Assembly: GCA_037954325.1 (NCBI GenBank)
Contig: JBBMNZ010000019.1
Location: forward strand, 8,322,501-8,386,500
Length of the DNA: 64,000 bases
DNA from: Fistularia commersonii
Lineage: Eukaryota > Chordata > Actinopteri > Syngnathiformes > Fistulariidae
Direction: 5' to 3'
Shown: positions 27,861 to 41,274 of the stretch, piece by piece
How positions within the stretch are numbered: position 1 is the stretch's first letter
Layout: every line of letters begins with the position of its first letter
Translations under genes and position numbers: made by a program
The notes under the pieces: generated by a model
What the model was told of the DNA's origin: nothing
Seen by the model: the letters and a program-made list of their open reading frames with translations, nothing else
The model's database searches: none

Positions 27861-30800
27861 TATAATGTTCAATGCCATCAAAAGGTTTTCAGTTTCCTGG
27901 CAACCTAGACTTGAATTGAAGAATTACTTCATCTATTGAACGGTAGTTAACATATTTATTTCAAAAAAGTGACAATGTGACAAGAGTGGCTGATTAAACG
28001 ATAAACTCCGTTGCATGTAAGATTTAATCTAGTCTTCCTAGTCTACTAATTGAGGCGGTGAAAGTTTTTTGTCCAAGATGGTCTACAAGTTCTGATCTTA
28101 GTTTTTTTAAGCCAGCTTAGGCTTTAATTGCCGATGTGACTGAAGTGAATCTAAATGTAAATGGCTTAACAGCTTTTTGTCATATGTGGTTTTTCATTCG
28201 CCGAAGAGTAAAGATGCTAAAACGGAATCAAATTATCAAGAAAACTGGTGTATATTTGGCCAAATAAATAAAATAGTATACCAACATGAAGTAAACAAAT
28301 GATATGATTTATGCGGTAAGTATTACATGTTGATAAATGTTTTGATGTATGTCTATTCATTTGTTTATTAGGTTACGTATTGTAGTGAGAATTACATTCA
28401 GTAGACCCTTTAAACCACAAATTGTAATAATTGGTATTTTTTGAGATAACTATTACTATACGAATATTGGAGTCTGAACAGTTTGTTAAACTTTAAATAT
28501 ACATAAAAGAAAACCGAATTTCATCAGCAGATTCATAAATATTAGAGGACAAATTTACCTTGGGGGCATATATCGTCTACAATTTTTTGTAAACCTTCTT
28601 GAATGCACACATTGTTTTAGTAAAAACTTTGAGGAGAGGGAGAAGAACCCTGTAAATCAGTTAACTACTCCTTGTATCAAAAACCCACATCTCCTGGTGG
28701 AAAAATGTTGGGTTCTATTATTCCGCCAAGTTCTTTTACTATCTCTGGCATTTCCTATGAGGTTTTGTCTAAAAGCATTGAAGTATTTTTTTGGAAACAA
28801 AATGTAAAACCCATAGAGTGGTTGGGGGATACACAATATTGTGTACAATGGCCAGTTAAAGCAACAACAACATACAAACTCACCAATGATGGCTTTAAAT
28901 TGAATGAGAAAGCAATACAAAATTTCTTAACTCTAAACATACCTATTCTGGCTCATCTGAGACTGGGTTGTTTTTTCATTTATAAATATAGCAACCCTCT
29001 AATTTCTGGGAAAATATAAAAACTATGCATTACCTGGTCAAAACCAAATATGAGAGAAGGTTGTGGGATGTTCTTGACTCAACACAAGAAGTAATGTAAC
29101 CACAACATATTGCAATATCCATAAAAGATAGAATATTTCTTGATATTAACCAGAATGGAAATATTTTACATGTAACTACTGTCTAATTAATTTGTTTTGG
29201 TGATACAAGACATAATCTGTCTGCAGTACAGCTTTTGTAAAAGCTTGTGAATGCAAGGACTTGGAGCTCATTTCCAATAAAATTGAGAGATTTTGAGAAA
29301 AAAAAATAAAATAAAAATCCATTGCCTAGGTGAACTATGAGTCAGTATTTCTTTTTGAAACTTTGCAGTGGGTGGCTGCTCTTCATTTCCTGTTTGGTAC
29401 CAAAAGTCAAGAAACAATATGAAAACACATGAATGTCCTCCCACAGTGACAGGTATATTCAGAGGTCACCTAATATAACATCATATTTCAATAAGTCAAA
29501 GTGAAAAGAAGTGACTGACGGTATTCCATGATAATCCATGATTAAAAAAAAAAAAAGACTTAAACATAGGCTTTTACCATAAAAACTGTTTTCATATTCC
29601 CCCAACATGAAGCTTGAATATATAGCCCTACACACCCCCCACCCCACCCATCCCCCGTCTCTTTTTTTCACGCTCTTTCGGTCATCATTTACAAACCTCT
29701 TCACCACACACACACAAAAATCTGAATGAAATAAAATACAAATTTTCATGACAAAAGCCAAGCAGAAAACAGACAGGAGATTGGTGTTTTGACCTGGTTT
29801 AGATGGAGGCTGCAAGGGTTACAAAGAAATAATGCCTCCTACAGTGCAAAGGCGGCTGCCTCAGTAACCGCAGAAGTATGGTGTGACCTGCAGCAGTTTT
29901 TATGTGATAGCATCTAAACATGGGCTTTTAACCTTCAACTGTCTCAAATGTTCAGATGGTAAGGGAAGCATGGGCATAGACATAATGTGATACATTTGGA
30001 TGCGTTATTTGTCGGTAAACACTGTGCTTAAAAGAGAGGTTAATCCTTTTCTCGATGTCTTGACAGAAGTGGAAGGTAATTATTGAAACATATGGATGGG
30101 TGGTTGTTCCCTTAACCCTCTTACTAATGATGTTTGGCTATTTCAGAAGGGCAAAGGAAGGACATGTCTACCATGAACTGATATACCCCACCCGGCACCC
30201 ATTCCTCCTCCTTCAATTGTTGTCTAAATAGATACTGACCATTTAAGAGGAAGGCTTGAGAAATAATAAAAAATAAAAAAAAAAGAAAGAAACAACGATA
30301 AACTTATCTGTGCAAATATTTCTGAAGAAGTGTCATTAAATGCCAATGGCTTTCATGCGATGAATATAAAATGTATAACAATAATAAATGTATAGCACTT
30401 AAGTGCTATACAAATGAGAAGACGTATATGTAAGACACAATGACATACATAACCATTCATGCATACAAATAAATATAAGAACAACATTTGGATGGTGAGG
30501 CCAATTTTCACATACTAGCATCACAAGGAAAGGTGAATACAACCAAAAGACAGTTCACCATGGGTCCCCTGCGTTAAACATGTGTCCCCTGCATCATACA
30601 GAGTTGTTACTATAGCATTTTACTATATAATATGTACAAAGGCAAGCTACCCTTGATGAGGCAAAATAACTCTAAAAGGGTTCCTCCATTGGGGTAGTGG
30701 TACCCTACGTTTTCACATAAAATCACAATGAATGCTTAATCTTTCCTACATCAGAAGCTTTCCATTGGAAGCAGATTCAATTTAACCGTAGACGACCCAC

Positions 30801-33800
30801 TTCAACTCCATTAACTTGCTTTGCTGAATGGGATCCAGGAAGATGCTTCCACATAATGCCAGCATGCTTGGGGCAATTTTTCAGCTTGGAAGCTGCAGTC
30901 CTCTCTCATATTAATGGACCCAAAAATTACCCTTCCCAGTCCATGCAAAACATGCATACATCCCCCAGGTACACTGCAGTGTGACCCAGCCAACTGCAGC
31001 TTTTGTTCATGTGGTCTTGTGGCTATTGGCAAAAGTGATGCTGCTACACAATGGACTAAAAGCTTTGGCGGGCAGCAAGAGACCATATCACAATGGCTGT
31101 AGTCATTCCAGAAGGAGCAGTTGAAAATAGCTTCATTCCTTCAGCAACGTGCGGCATTTACACAAACTTTCTCAAAATAAAACTTAGAACCAGCAGCAGT
31201 TTAGAAGATTGTGATATAACACTGACTGTTAAGTTTGTTTCACAATTAGAATAAGAGTAAAGAGTGGAAATGTGATAACAAATGATGTAAAGAATGGATA
31301 AAGACGGCTTCAGATTAGTGCAACTTCTTTTCCTGCACAACTTGCTTTCTGCTTTCTCAAGTCTTGTGCATTAAAATCAATACAGTGTACCTACTATTTA
31401 TGATGGGCTCTCATGAACAGGAGGAGACCCTGATGAGCTGTCCACTCCCATGCACCAAATGACATGCTCCTGTAGTGATCTGCAAACAGAAGACACAATT
31501 AAGTTTTAGTTCACCTATTTACTGAATCTGACCGAAGGGCAAAAATAATTTCAGATATATTTTCCTTCCATATGATGTCCTAATTAAGGATCCATTTGGT
31601 GATTCTCTGATAATACTGCCACAAGTGTAACAGGCCTGTGTAGACAATGCACAAAATGTGTTAAAGCAGGAACTAGATGTTGATATTTTCTCATTTGTAG
31701 TGTTGTACAACAAAGTCACTGCATACATTATCTTTATTTAAAATGTTAATTTGAATGAATGCCAAATAGTCTTTGACTAGAGTAGAGTACAGTGCATTAC
31801 AGTAGTGCTAATCTACAAGGGACCACTGTTCCATATAATGTCTGTAGTTGAGATGGAAACTTTCAGCAGCAGAGCTGAAAAACATATGGTGCCACTTTTT
31901 ATACTTGAGGTTTTGTGTAAACATTTTTTCAACACTCTTTTCCAAATTTATTCTACTAAAAGCAAGTTTCAAGACTTTTTTGGTTCATCATTCATCAGTC
32001 TTGAGAATTCACATAAATCCATGTGTGTGTTGTTACTAATTCATTGGTTCAGTCATTGCTCTTAAGGGCCTATTTCTGATATTCGAGCGAACACCAATTT
32101 GCCTTTGATCTTCAAAGTCCAAAAAACAGTTAACTAATGGAAAATCTATTAAAAAGTCATGTTGTGTAAACCAGGCCTAAGTGCTGTCTAACAAGACTGA
32201 GAGATCTGCTAGAGTAAGACTCTTACATTGGCATCCCCTACCTTTCAACCACAGAAAAAACAGTCTTTGAGGATCCTTATAACATCTGTTTAATTGAAGT
32301 GGCTTTTATGAAAATTTTGTGTTATACAGTGTTATGCAGTAAGATGACTTGGCATCATCTTACTATGCTATTCATTTTACAGTCAAACTACATCATTAGC
32401 TAGATAAACCTAAGAAGGGGAGAATAATATTTGTACATTCTCATGGAAAACCTATTTCCAGTCATCCTTCTGGACAATATCTTCTCATGAATACATCTTA
32501 CATATTGTTCCTAACAAGAGACAATGTGTACTTGTTTGTCTATTTTATTAAACATTGAGGCAGGAGGAAGGCCTCGTCATACTTCCAATAAAATACTTCT
32601 ACAAACGACTTATTGACACAGATGACCAGATGGTGTGACTTTCACACAATGGCAGTGACTTGAATTTGACAATGTTGGCAGATCTAGCAAACATTAGCAC
32701 AGGTTTGATGCTGTCAAAGTAGAACAACTGGGGAAAGAAGCACTCAGATTGAGTTCTGCTGGGAAAATATTTCTGACAAAGAAATATGGTGTGGAGAAGT
32801 ATACAACAGCAGGCTGTCCAGCCTCGAGCCTAAGCAGTTTTCACTTGAATATGTGCATTTCAACATGCAATGTATGGAGTCTTTGCATGCAGGGGAGTCT
32901 GACAGCAGGCAGGTACAATGTTTTAATAGTAACACATGAGCACACACATATTTGACAATTCAATCTAAGTCAACATATGCCGGGACACTTACAAAAGCTT
33001 ATCAGCCTTTTACATATCATTATGTAATTCACAAATTTACTTCTATTTTTCAGAATGTTTACATTGTCCTAAGATACCTGCTCTGAATGACAGATATTAA
33101 CTGTGAGATGTGAGATGTGCCCAAATGTGAGAGAAAGTAGAACTGTAGCTTTAGTAATCCTGTCTTCAACTGAACCAATATTTGAGAAATAGTCTTTCAC
33201 CTTTGGTCTGCTTGGAATTGGGGGACCCAACCTGATGTTCAAAGTTGCTTGCTGCGGCAGAGTCCCTGTCTGGGCTTTGGCAGCTGGACTGATAGCTGGC
33301 CCTGTGGAATGGCAGCTGTTGAAGGGCTTTTTAAATTGCACCCAGGTTGATGGGTGGCTGTCAGGAGGGCAATTTATAGGGAATTTCTAACGGGAAAATA
33401 TCAGGGTGGGAAGGGCAAGATGGGGGATTGAGGAGCTTTGAAGACAGTGACCCTGACACCAAGGTACTCAGGAAAAGAAGGGTCTCCAAGAAAAATAAAT
33501 GAATGAATAGATAAATAAATAAATGGAGGAATAGATGGAGGAATGTGAAAAAAACATTGCTAGAGGAATGGAGGAGGGGTATTAGTGAGATGAAGGTGAA
33601 GGGGGGGCTGACATTGGTGGTGGAATAAATGGAGCGCTGCAGCATGTCAATACTTGGGTTATTTAGGTGTTAGCACCACTGTTTGTCAGGTTTAATCTTA
33701 TCAGACTATGTATATACAGTGGATACTATGACCATGTTATTTAGTTTTGGCTCTCACATACTTCTGAACACGTTAAACTGGATTGAAACAGCTGGAACAT

Positions 33801-33814
33801 TTTTCCGAATAGCT
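25699..33814. other. Intergenic DNA, no gene seen
   Basis: About 8 kb with no coding frame or full transposon recognised. It holds an A/TA tract (27822-27864), a 22-bp perfect palindrome (30390-30411), a 10-bp-arm hairpin (32338-32364) and TAAA/AATG simple repeats near 33490-33525. Open frames of 90-118 codons (e.g. 28672-29019, 29459-29815, 30811-31086) show no family features. Confidence 0.5.
27822..27864. repeat. Poly-A and (TA)n tract
   Basis: Seventeen A followed by about 13 TA units. It could be a degenerate retroposon tail, but no retroposon body is recognisable beside it. Confidence 0.9.
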
Positions 33815-35231
33815 TTTAATAGCCTTGTTCGAGAGGTTGTACTCCAGCACCTGAAAGACCGGCTATCTGCTTCCCTGGACCCTCTGCAGTTTGCATACAG
33901 GCAACATATGGGTTGGAGGATCCAATCATCTTCCTCACTCATAGGGCCCTTTCCCAGGTGGGATAGGCCCCCATGAGGGCCCCCAGGTAGCACTGTAAGC
34001 CCCTGGGGGGATTTGACTTCTCCAGTGACTCCAACAGCGACCAACCCACCCTCCTCGAGGACAAGCTGCTGAGTACGCAACTTCACCCTGACATCGCTGC
34101 CTGGATCCTGTACTACCTCACAGGACGGCCACAGTATGTTATGGTGGACAGCTGTGCAGCACTGGATTGCCCCAAGGCACTGTCCTGTCTCCATTCCTCT
34201 TCACCCTTCACCTCCGACTTCCGATAAACTTTGGTTCCTGCCACCTCCAGAAGTTCTCCGATTACTTTTTCATCGTTATATGTATCAACGATGACAACTT
34301 GGAGGAGTACAGAGGTCTGATCTTGAGTTTTGTTCAGTGGAGCAACCAGAACCGCCTCCTACTCAACATCTCCAAGACCAAGGAGATGATTGTGGACTTC
34401 TGGAAGAATCGGAGGAGACAGGTACCAATGACGATCCAGGGTGAAGAGGTGGAGATAGTGGACTTCTACAAGTGCCTTGGGGGCCTCATCAACAATAAAT
34501 TGGACTGGTCATACAACACTGATGCACTCTACACAAAGGCTCAGAGCAGGATGTTTTTCCTGAGGAGACAGAGGTCGTTTGACCTCTGTCTCGGGCTTCA
34601 ATCCTTCCTAACAATCTTTCCCACTCCCTACAAAACAAGCTCTGGCTGATGGACAGCTCTTTCGGCCAACGGTTCATCCCACCCGGGTGTAGAACTGAAC
34701 GCCTAAGATGCTCCTTTGTGCCTAAGGCCATCAGACTCTAGAACAGCAGTCGGACAGCACATAACTCCGATTGGACTGAGTTGCATCTGTGCAATGAAAA
34801 CCTCACTACCTCACCCCATTCACTACCTCAACCATTCACATGTCATGCCTTAACTCTGCTGTCCTTTTTTATCCTTGTTGGTCATTACATCACGCATTCT
34901 GCCAATTTTTGTTTACTTATTTTATTCTTGTCAATACTATTGCAACTCTTTGTATTGTTGTTTAGTTTTTGTTTCGGTTTTGGTCTATTTTTCACCCTTA
35001 CTGTTCCATTCTGTTGTCCAGTCTTATCCCTGATGTTGTTGCTGTTGTTGCTCTCCCTGCTGACCATTTATTCATGGATGTCTTTGCTGTTTTTGGTCTT
35101 CTTACTGTCTCTCTACTTTTATCTATATTCATATTTATTTTTGACACTACTGTTACATTGCTGTGACAAAAGAATTTCCCCTATGGGATCAATAAAGTTT
35201 ATCTTATCTATCTTATCTTATCTTATCTTAC
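33815..35231 (+). mobile_element. L2/Rex1-like LINE fragment with (TTATC)n tail
   Basis: A 5'-truncated LINE in sense orientation. It begins inside the reverse-transcriptase domain (VVLQHLKDRL, near 33835) and runs through a T-rich 3' untranslated region to AATAAAGTTTATC and a TTATC tail at about 35199-35231. The C-terminal part of the ORF is interrupted by a deletion after the FFLRRQRSFDLC segment. The clade label L2/Rex1 rests on remembered protein features of fish LINEs and is less certain than the LINE call itself. Confidence 0.85.
33835..34780 (+). pseudogene. LINE reverse-transcriptase pseudogene
   Basis: The protein would copy LINE RNA into DNA at the target site. Visible pieces in order: LDPLQFAYR (near 33877-33903); after a frameshift, LHPDIAAWILYYLTGRPQ (34083-34136); QGTVLSPFLFTLH, the PQG motif region (from 34173); the catalytic box, here FSDY at 34254-34265 where the family has F/Y-A/S-D-D, so one catalytic Asp is lost; LLLNISKTKEMIVDF (near 34359); the IQGEEVEIVDFYKCLGG stretch (34434-34484) and KLDWSYNTDALYTKAQSRMF (34497-34556). 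A last piece, LWLMDSSFGQRFIPPGCRTE, lies near 34641-34700 in another frame. Frameshifts, a deletion and the lost Asp make it inactive. Confidence 0.85.
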
Positions 35232-38200
35232 AAGATGCATCAGATGCTAATTCTGCAGTAGAACGTTATTGACATCCTCACAGGAGAAACATCCACCGTC
35301 TCCTGCCTGTGGTATTTCTTTGAGCAGGCTTCATTTGTTTTCTTGAGGACCTTGCGTATGCTTTTACAGGAAAATTGTGGGCAAGACATTTGGCTTTAGT
35401 CTGTTGGCCTGTTTAAAACTAGCAGCACTCATGAGCTCTTTTAGCAGCTTAGATCAACTGAAGGCATCAAATTCATCTGGATAGAAGCGGTGCGAACACA
35501 ACCGTGAGTCCTAAGGAAATTATGTACGTCGACAAGCAACTTCCCACTCCTTTTTTCTTGTCCCTTGGAAAGCTGCAAAGACTACTTAACAACAAAAGTT
35601 AACATAAACAACCTGTATACGTCATCTACCCAGCATACATCGTGCGAGTATTAGAATATGGGTTATAAATTGCAATTTTTAAAGAAATAATTCTTTGTGC
35701 TTTTTTACTACAATTCTAGTATGTGACAACCATAAAAGCATATTTCTGCCAAGTAGTCCTCCCCTCCCTAGGGTTCCCTTCGATAGCAACAAATCTCAAT
35801 TAACAATAGTTTTCCCAAGACTTTTGGGTTGTTCCAAGCCTCAATTAATACAAATATAATGATGATATTGTTTCATGTACATATCATAATGGGATTCCGT
35901 TCCTTCACAGTCAGCCCCCTGATAGCTTGTTCTTGAGTTATATATCTTTGCTGACCAGATAAGTGTCACTAAAAAAATAGAATATTCATCTGGTTATTCA
36001 TTCACGTCTTGATGTTATGCTTTCAAATTCAAAGCTTTTGACATGCAGCCATTATTTTCAAGCAAGAAAAAGTAACATAATGTTAACACTCTGAGCGATG
36101 ATAGCGTCACTTGCAGCAACATTCTTCATTCCAACATTTACAGGTTTTAATGGATGAATCAATTATTGTGTCGACCACTCAAATCCTGGTTCATAATATG
36201 AAATACAAGCTGGTTTGGGAAGGACATACATTGGCAATTGATGAAATGATCATGACCATATCGTAGTGCAGTGGCATATAATGTCTTTAGGTTACATGGT
36301 GACAGCACAAAAACCACAGTCCATGTTCTCAAATAATCTATCAAGTAAAAAATACATGTTCCAGCTTATGAGATTTAAGGAGGGTAAAGGGTATCCCAGT
36401 CTCTCTGACAAAATTGTACTTCACATCTTGCTCCAATTGTGACATTTTGCAAGCCTTAAAAGTTCCAAATTTGAACCTTACCAGACAATATATTTATCAC
36501 ATCATGAAAATCCAGACAGGTAGTTCTAACAGATCCAAGTCGGTTTTTCATATTTCTGTGATTCCGGGTTGAAGGGAAGGTTTCTTGCTGTTTCAATCCC
36601 CTTTGAGTTTTTTACAGGCTCAGTTCTGTTATATTTTTTATATTTTCTTGCTTTTCCACATACCCTCACAGTATTCTGCATAAACCATGCAAACAAATTT
36701 ATTTTCATTTTGTATTTTCAACCAACTGGCCTCATAAGATCAAGGCCATAAAGTGGCTTATATTAATGGACAATTATTAGCTATAAATCTATGTAGGGCA
36801 ATAGAACCTCTGACAGGTGGCTTTCTTCTTGCCTGCTGATTGCAGGATTGTACCTATTAATCATCTCTGTATTCCCCGCTGGTCAAGACACATTTTAGCA
36901 GAGGATGGCAAGTAGAAAAAAGGCTGCGTTTTAATTCATTCCAAACCCTTGTTTTTTTTATGCTTGTTTTGCTGTTTGTTCCTATTCTTATCTCTCCCAC
37001 ACTGTATACATGTGATCTCTGTAACCCACACAATATTGACCAGTATCTTGACAAAATGTTTCATTTAAAATTGATTTGTTTCAACAAAATAATTTCAGAT
37101 TAGTAAAAAAAAAATGCATATTAACACATGGCTTGAAAAGCAATATTAAGTTTGTGGTAACAACAACAGTTAAAAGACCATTTTAGATTTCTAAATGGAA
37201 AGGATTTGTCATATCCCTGCAAATGATGGTATGCTTTCATTGCATTTATCGAAGCCATGCAATGCACCCATAAGCTTGTGCCTCGAGCGGCTCATGATTA
37301 TGTGCCACTGAAATGGCAGGATACTGTACATCAAACTGTAGCAATTTAGTCTCAGTAACTCCATGATATAGCTTGCATAAAAAATTTGAATAAATTCCCC
37401 TTCAGCATTTTGACAACAGCTATTCAGATACTTAGCCCTCATACTCTATAGTTCTATTTCTCTGCCAGAATCAATTGCACCGGCAACAAATGCTGAGGCT
37501 GAATTTTATCTCCCGGCAAGGAAAAGGAAAGAGAGTATGTAGATATACCAGTTATCAGTCATATGACTAATTCTGTCATGATTCCCCTTTTGAACGTGAA
37601 CTTGGAATTGATCTACAAGACCTTGAGAGCCTAAATCCTACAATCAGCAGTGACATGCCCTTTTTTAACCTCATTTAAGAGGTTAAGGTCAGTCTCTGAA
37701 CTTTTGGGTTATGCCCATGTTTTAATTAGCACTAAAGTAAAAAGCTGCCCACTTCTCCCCTCATACCCATTCTTCCATTGGTCTCACAACTTTCGTTTTG
37801 TGTCTCCCTTTGAAATTTGTGGGAGATATACATACCACAGCGAAGCAGTGACTGAATATCGCTGGGGAAGAAAGGGTTATTGAAACAGGATGGAAAATTA
37901 CAAAGGCTTAAGTGTCAGACACATATGCCTGCCAAATGCAATCAGTGGGTAATAAATGTTTGCCCTTTACACTATGAAAAGCAACAGCAGTGCTGAATTA
38001 GTGCTCAGCTCATGGAGGAAGATCACCACAGTGATGTAGCTGTGATTAACATTATTTTTCAAATGGCTTACCCGTCTACTGTCTTTACTTATAACTTTTG
38101 ACCTTTTGCATATAGTTCCCACAATGGTATGGCAAGTAAACAATAACCTTTTGGGCTTTTTGTTGTTTTTTTTTACCTCTCCCAGCTCTTCAACTGTTCA

Positions 38201-38772
38201 GACGATCGCTTGAGTGCTCAAAGGTAAGCTTTTCTTATCTAAAATTTCTGTTGTGCAAACAATTTTGTCAGTAAACAACTTAGATAGGGCATGGCATTTT
38301 AAGTTGGGATCCCATTTCTACAAAGTCTTTGGATTAATTAAATGGTGGTAGCAGAAGGGAGTCCAAGTGTTAGTGTGAATACCTCTTGCTCTTTTATCCC
38401 CACTGTTTAATTAGAATGGTCTCAGAGGTTGGAGTGCCACTTTAGTCCTCACTCATCCTATGCAGCCAATAAGAACTATTGTTCAACCATGTCTGACAGA
38501 GATAAATGGCACACCTCAACATCTCAGTGTCACCCATCATCTCTTCTACCTATGCAGCACTTAACTGTGGTAAGATGAGCATGCCAGAAACCTAACTGCG
38601 CGTGTGGGTCGTTCAAAACCTATGTATGTGTGTGTGTGCATGTGTGTACTCGTGTGTGCTTGTGGACAGCTTATTCACAAATGTGCAGTGTTTTTGTGTC
38701 CTGAACAAAATTAATTGATGTATCTTTCATGAGTACATATTCAGCAATTGACAGCAATGACAGTAACCAATC

Positions 38773-38800
38773 TTTTCTTTCTTTCTTTCTTTCTTTTTTT
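38773..38800. repeat. (TTTC)n microsatellite
   Basis: About five TTTC units followed by a T run. Confidence 0.85.
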
Positions 38801-39556
38801 ATTCCATGTAAAAAGTAGAGGGAAGCTTTAAATGACTTGAAACATGGGCACCTTTAGAACAAGAGGATAGTTCATATGCAGTGCAGAATGCAAAATTTAA
38901 GCTACCATTATGCTATAATTCGCATTACCTACTTTTTTTCAGTCAACTACTTCATCTTTCCCAGGCACTAACAAATCTTCACTAAAGTTAAGTTATGAAT
39001 AGATTTTCTAAACTTTAAAAACATTATATGGCAATGACACCGTTCCATATGCAGGGAACTTTAACACTAAGCCAAACGGTCATCTACTTCAATTCAGCTG
39101 CATTGTACCATCATTGATATCAGCAGAACAACTTGTAAATTTGCTAATTCAATACTATGAATAGCGATACGGATATACGTTTCAGCTACAATTTGTGACA
39201 CCCGATTTCTCACTTGAATTAAGTTCTAGGTTGATGCACAAGGTTAAAGAAAAAACTACTTGATGTTAGAAGCAAGCACAATGCTCTGCTGAAAATACAT
39301 TATATTTAACGAATGCTTACCACACACACTTCTGAGAGTGATGACTTTTTTTGCTGCAAAGTTTGTTCTAAAAGGAAAATCCTTAATGCCATCAGAATCG
39401 ATATCAACAATCATTTGACTGAAAAAATAATGGTGTCTTTACTCATTTTGTATTGGACATTTTTAGGAATTTCGCTACACGTCTACGGTTAGCATACACT
39501 TCATTTATTGTATGTATTACGAGTAATTACTGCTGCCTACCCCCTCTTCTGTTGGT

Positions 39557-39588
39557 CAGCTTTACTAAAATTTATTTTAGTAAAGCTG
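39557..39588. repeat. Perfect 15-bp inverted repeat, 2-nt spacer
   Basis: Arms CAGCTTTACTAAAAT (39557-39571) and its exact reverse complement (39574-39588) with spacer TT. No T-run or gene end nearby gives it an obvious role. Confidence 0.9.
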
Positions 39589-41187
39589 TTTAGTGAACCT
39601 GCTTAAGACGAATCAGGTGGTGGAATTCTAAGCAAAATCTCTGAGTTCTTTTCTATATGGTCTCTATGTCGTCATATGAAATGAAACTATGGCAATGCCA
39701 AGGGAAAAAAAACAACATATTGGGTTGAGGCGTTTGTATACAAAACCGCATGTGACGTTGTCATTGTTTTCTTTTCTTTTTTGTTTCTTTGAGTCCTCCT
39801 TCAATTACTGTCAAACAAAAGAAAAATAATGAATACCAGCATTCTCTTTGTTGAGATAGAAAGGCATCATTATGCGGCTGGTCTGTAAAACTCATTTTGA
39901 CCATAATAAGGAAAACTTGTTTGGTTGTTCCATATTACTTTTTTAATCAAACTAACAAAGCAATGGCAGAAAATTGTACTTTTGACTTTATGTCTGAGTG
40001 TTTGTGTATGTGTGCAGATTTTAGAAAGGTTGCTGAAATTAAGCAGTTGATTTGAAGGCAGATGGAGGCAATTTGGAAGCTACTATTCACCTTCTTCTGC
40101 CTCCCCACAATTCTTTCTCCCCATCTTTTCTTTCATTCCCCTCCACTCGCAAATTCTCACCATTTACCCAACTATCTCCTCTTGACTGCCTCCCCCCTGC
40201 TTCCATTGTTTCCCTATCCAATTTTCCCTACACTTTGCAGCTCACTCTTTCTGTGTTGCCTCTTTTCCCTGCCATCACAATCTCAATGCCAGGACTCATC
40301 TCAAACAGTTCTTTTCTCTATCCTCCCCTTTTAACCTTTCCATTCATGGCAACACTACTCGGTCTCATTTGAGGCTGTCAAAAATTAAGGGCACTGTCCA
40401 CATGCTTAGTAGCATTATAAACAAGCTAAACATAAACATGTTTAAGCCTGTATCAGCATAGAACTATTGTAGAACTATTATTTAATGTTGAACTATACTT
40501 TTAATGTATAATTAACTGCTACTCAGTTCAAGATGTGAATTGGAAATGTGGAGCAAGGGGTTCAGGTGTTTGCCCACGGTCATTTCAGTGAATATTCCTT
40601 CAGCCACACCACATGGCACCTCTGTAGATAACAGCTCTCATGCTTCTGTTCTTTTATCACGCTACACTACATTCCCAAAGAAAAGATGAAAAAAAAAAAA
40701 AACACTTTGGGGATTGAACCTTGAACTTAAATGCAAAGCCTGAGCATACACAGCTTTTTTTCAGCTGAGCTTGACTTCATAACCTTTTGAGTGGGCCCAA
40801 TGACACTTATCACTTGTCCTTTAAAAATAGGTTTTATTCAACTTTGTTCTTTAACAAGTCAGTAAGCGTTTACATTTTTTGGCCAGTTTTAATTATTGTA
40901 TGCATTTAACCTCCGATTGTCTGCATATTTACATTTGCTGTGTTTGAACCCAAAGTGGTTTGTGTTGGAAAACTTTCACACAATCATTTCTAAAGTAATT
41001 CTAAAGATACAACAATGTATACTTATGTGAAGACAATTTACAATGGCTTATTACAAACTGAGCCATGTAACAAAGACAAAGGGATTGCTAATTGAGAACC
41101 CTAGACATTCGACCTTTATCCTTACTGTTACCCCACATGATAGCTCTGTTTAAGATTAAATCCAAATTATGATCACAAAGTCCAACA

Positions 41188-41190
<3 letters not shown>

Positions 41191-41234
<44 letters not shown>

Positions 41235-41237
41235 TCT

Positions 41238-41273
<36 letters not shown>
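41191..41273. repeat. (TC)n(AC)n compound microsatellite
   Basis: Twenty TC units, a short interruption, then about 17 AC units. Confidence 0.96.

Positions 41274-41274
<1 letters not shown>

Larger units (their letters stand above)
35232..41190. other. Intergenic DNA, no gene seen
   Basis: About 6 kb with no gene recognised. It contains a perfect hairpin (39557-39588), a TTTC tract (38773-38800) and a pyrimidine-rich stretch (40080-40340) whose open frames are Pro/Ser/Leu-rich by composition alone. Confidence 0.5.

Noticed and set aside
27822..27864. Poly-A plus TA tract as the tail of a processed pseudogene
   Set aside because: No coding or repeat body is recognisable upstream, and there is no target-site duplication.
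28672..29019. 115-codon plus-strand frame
   Set aside because: Composition is protein-like but I find no family motif, splice sites or neighbours; expected by chance in 64 kb.
29459..29815. 118-codon antisense frame
   Set aside because: Includes tracts from C-rich and T-rich simple sequence; no motif.
30811..31102. Overlapping sense and antisense frames near 31 kb with several Cys residues
   Set aside because: No zinc-finger spacing or known domain; both strands are open over the same stretch, suggesting a chance lack of stops.
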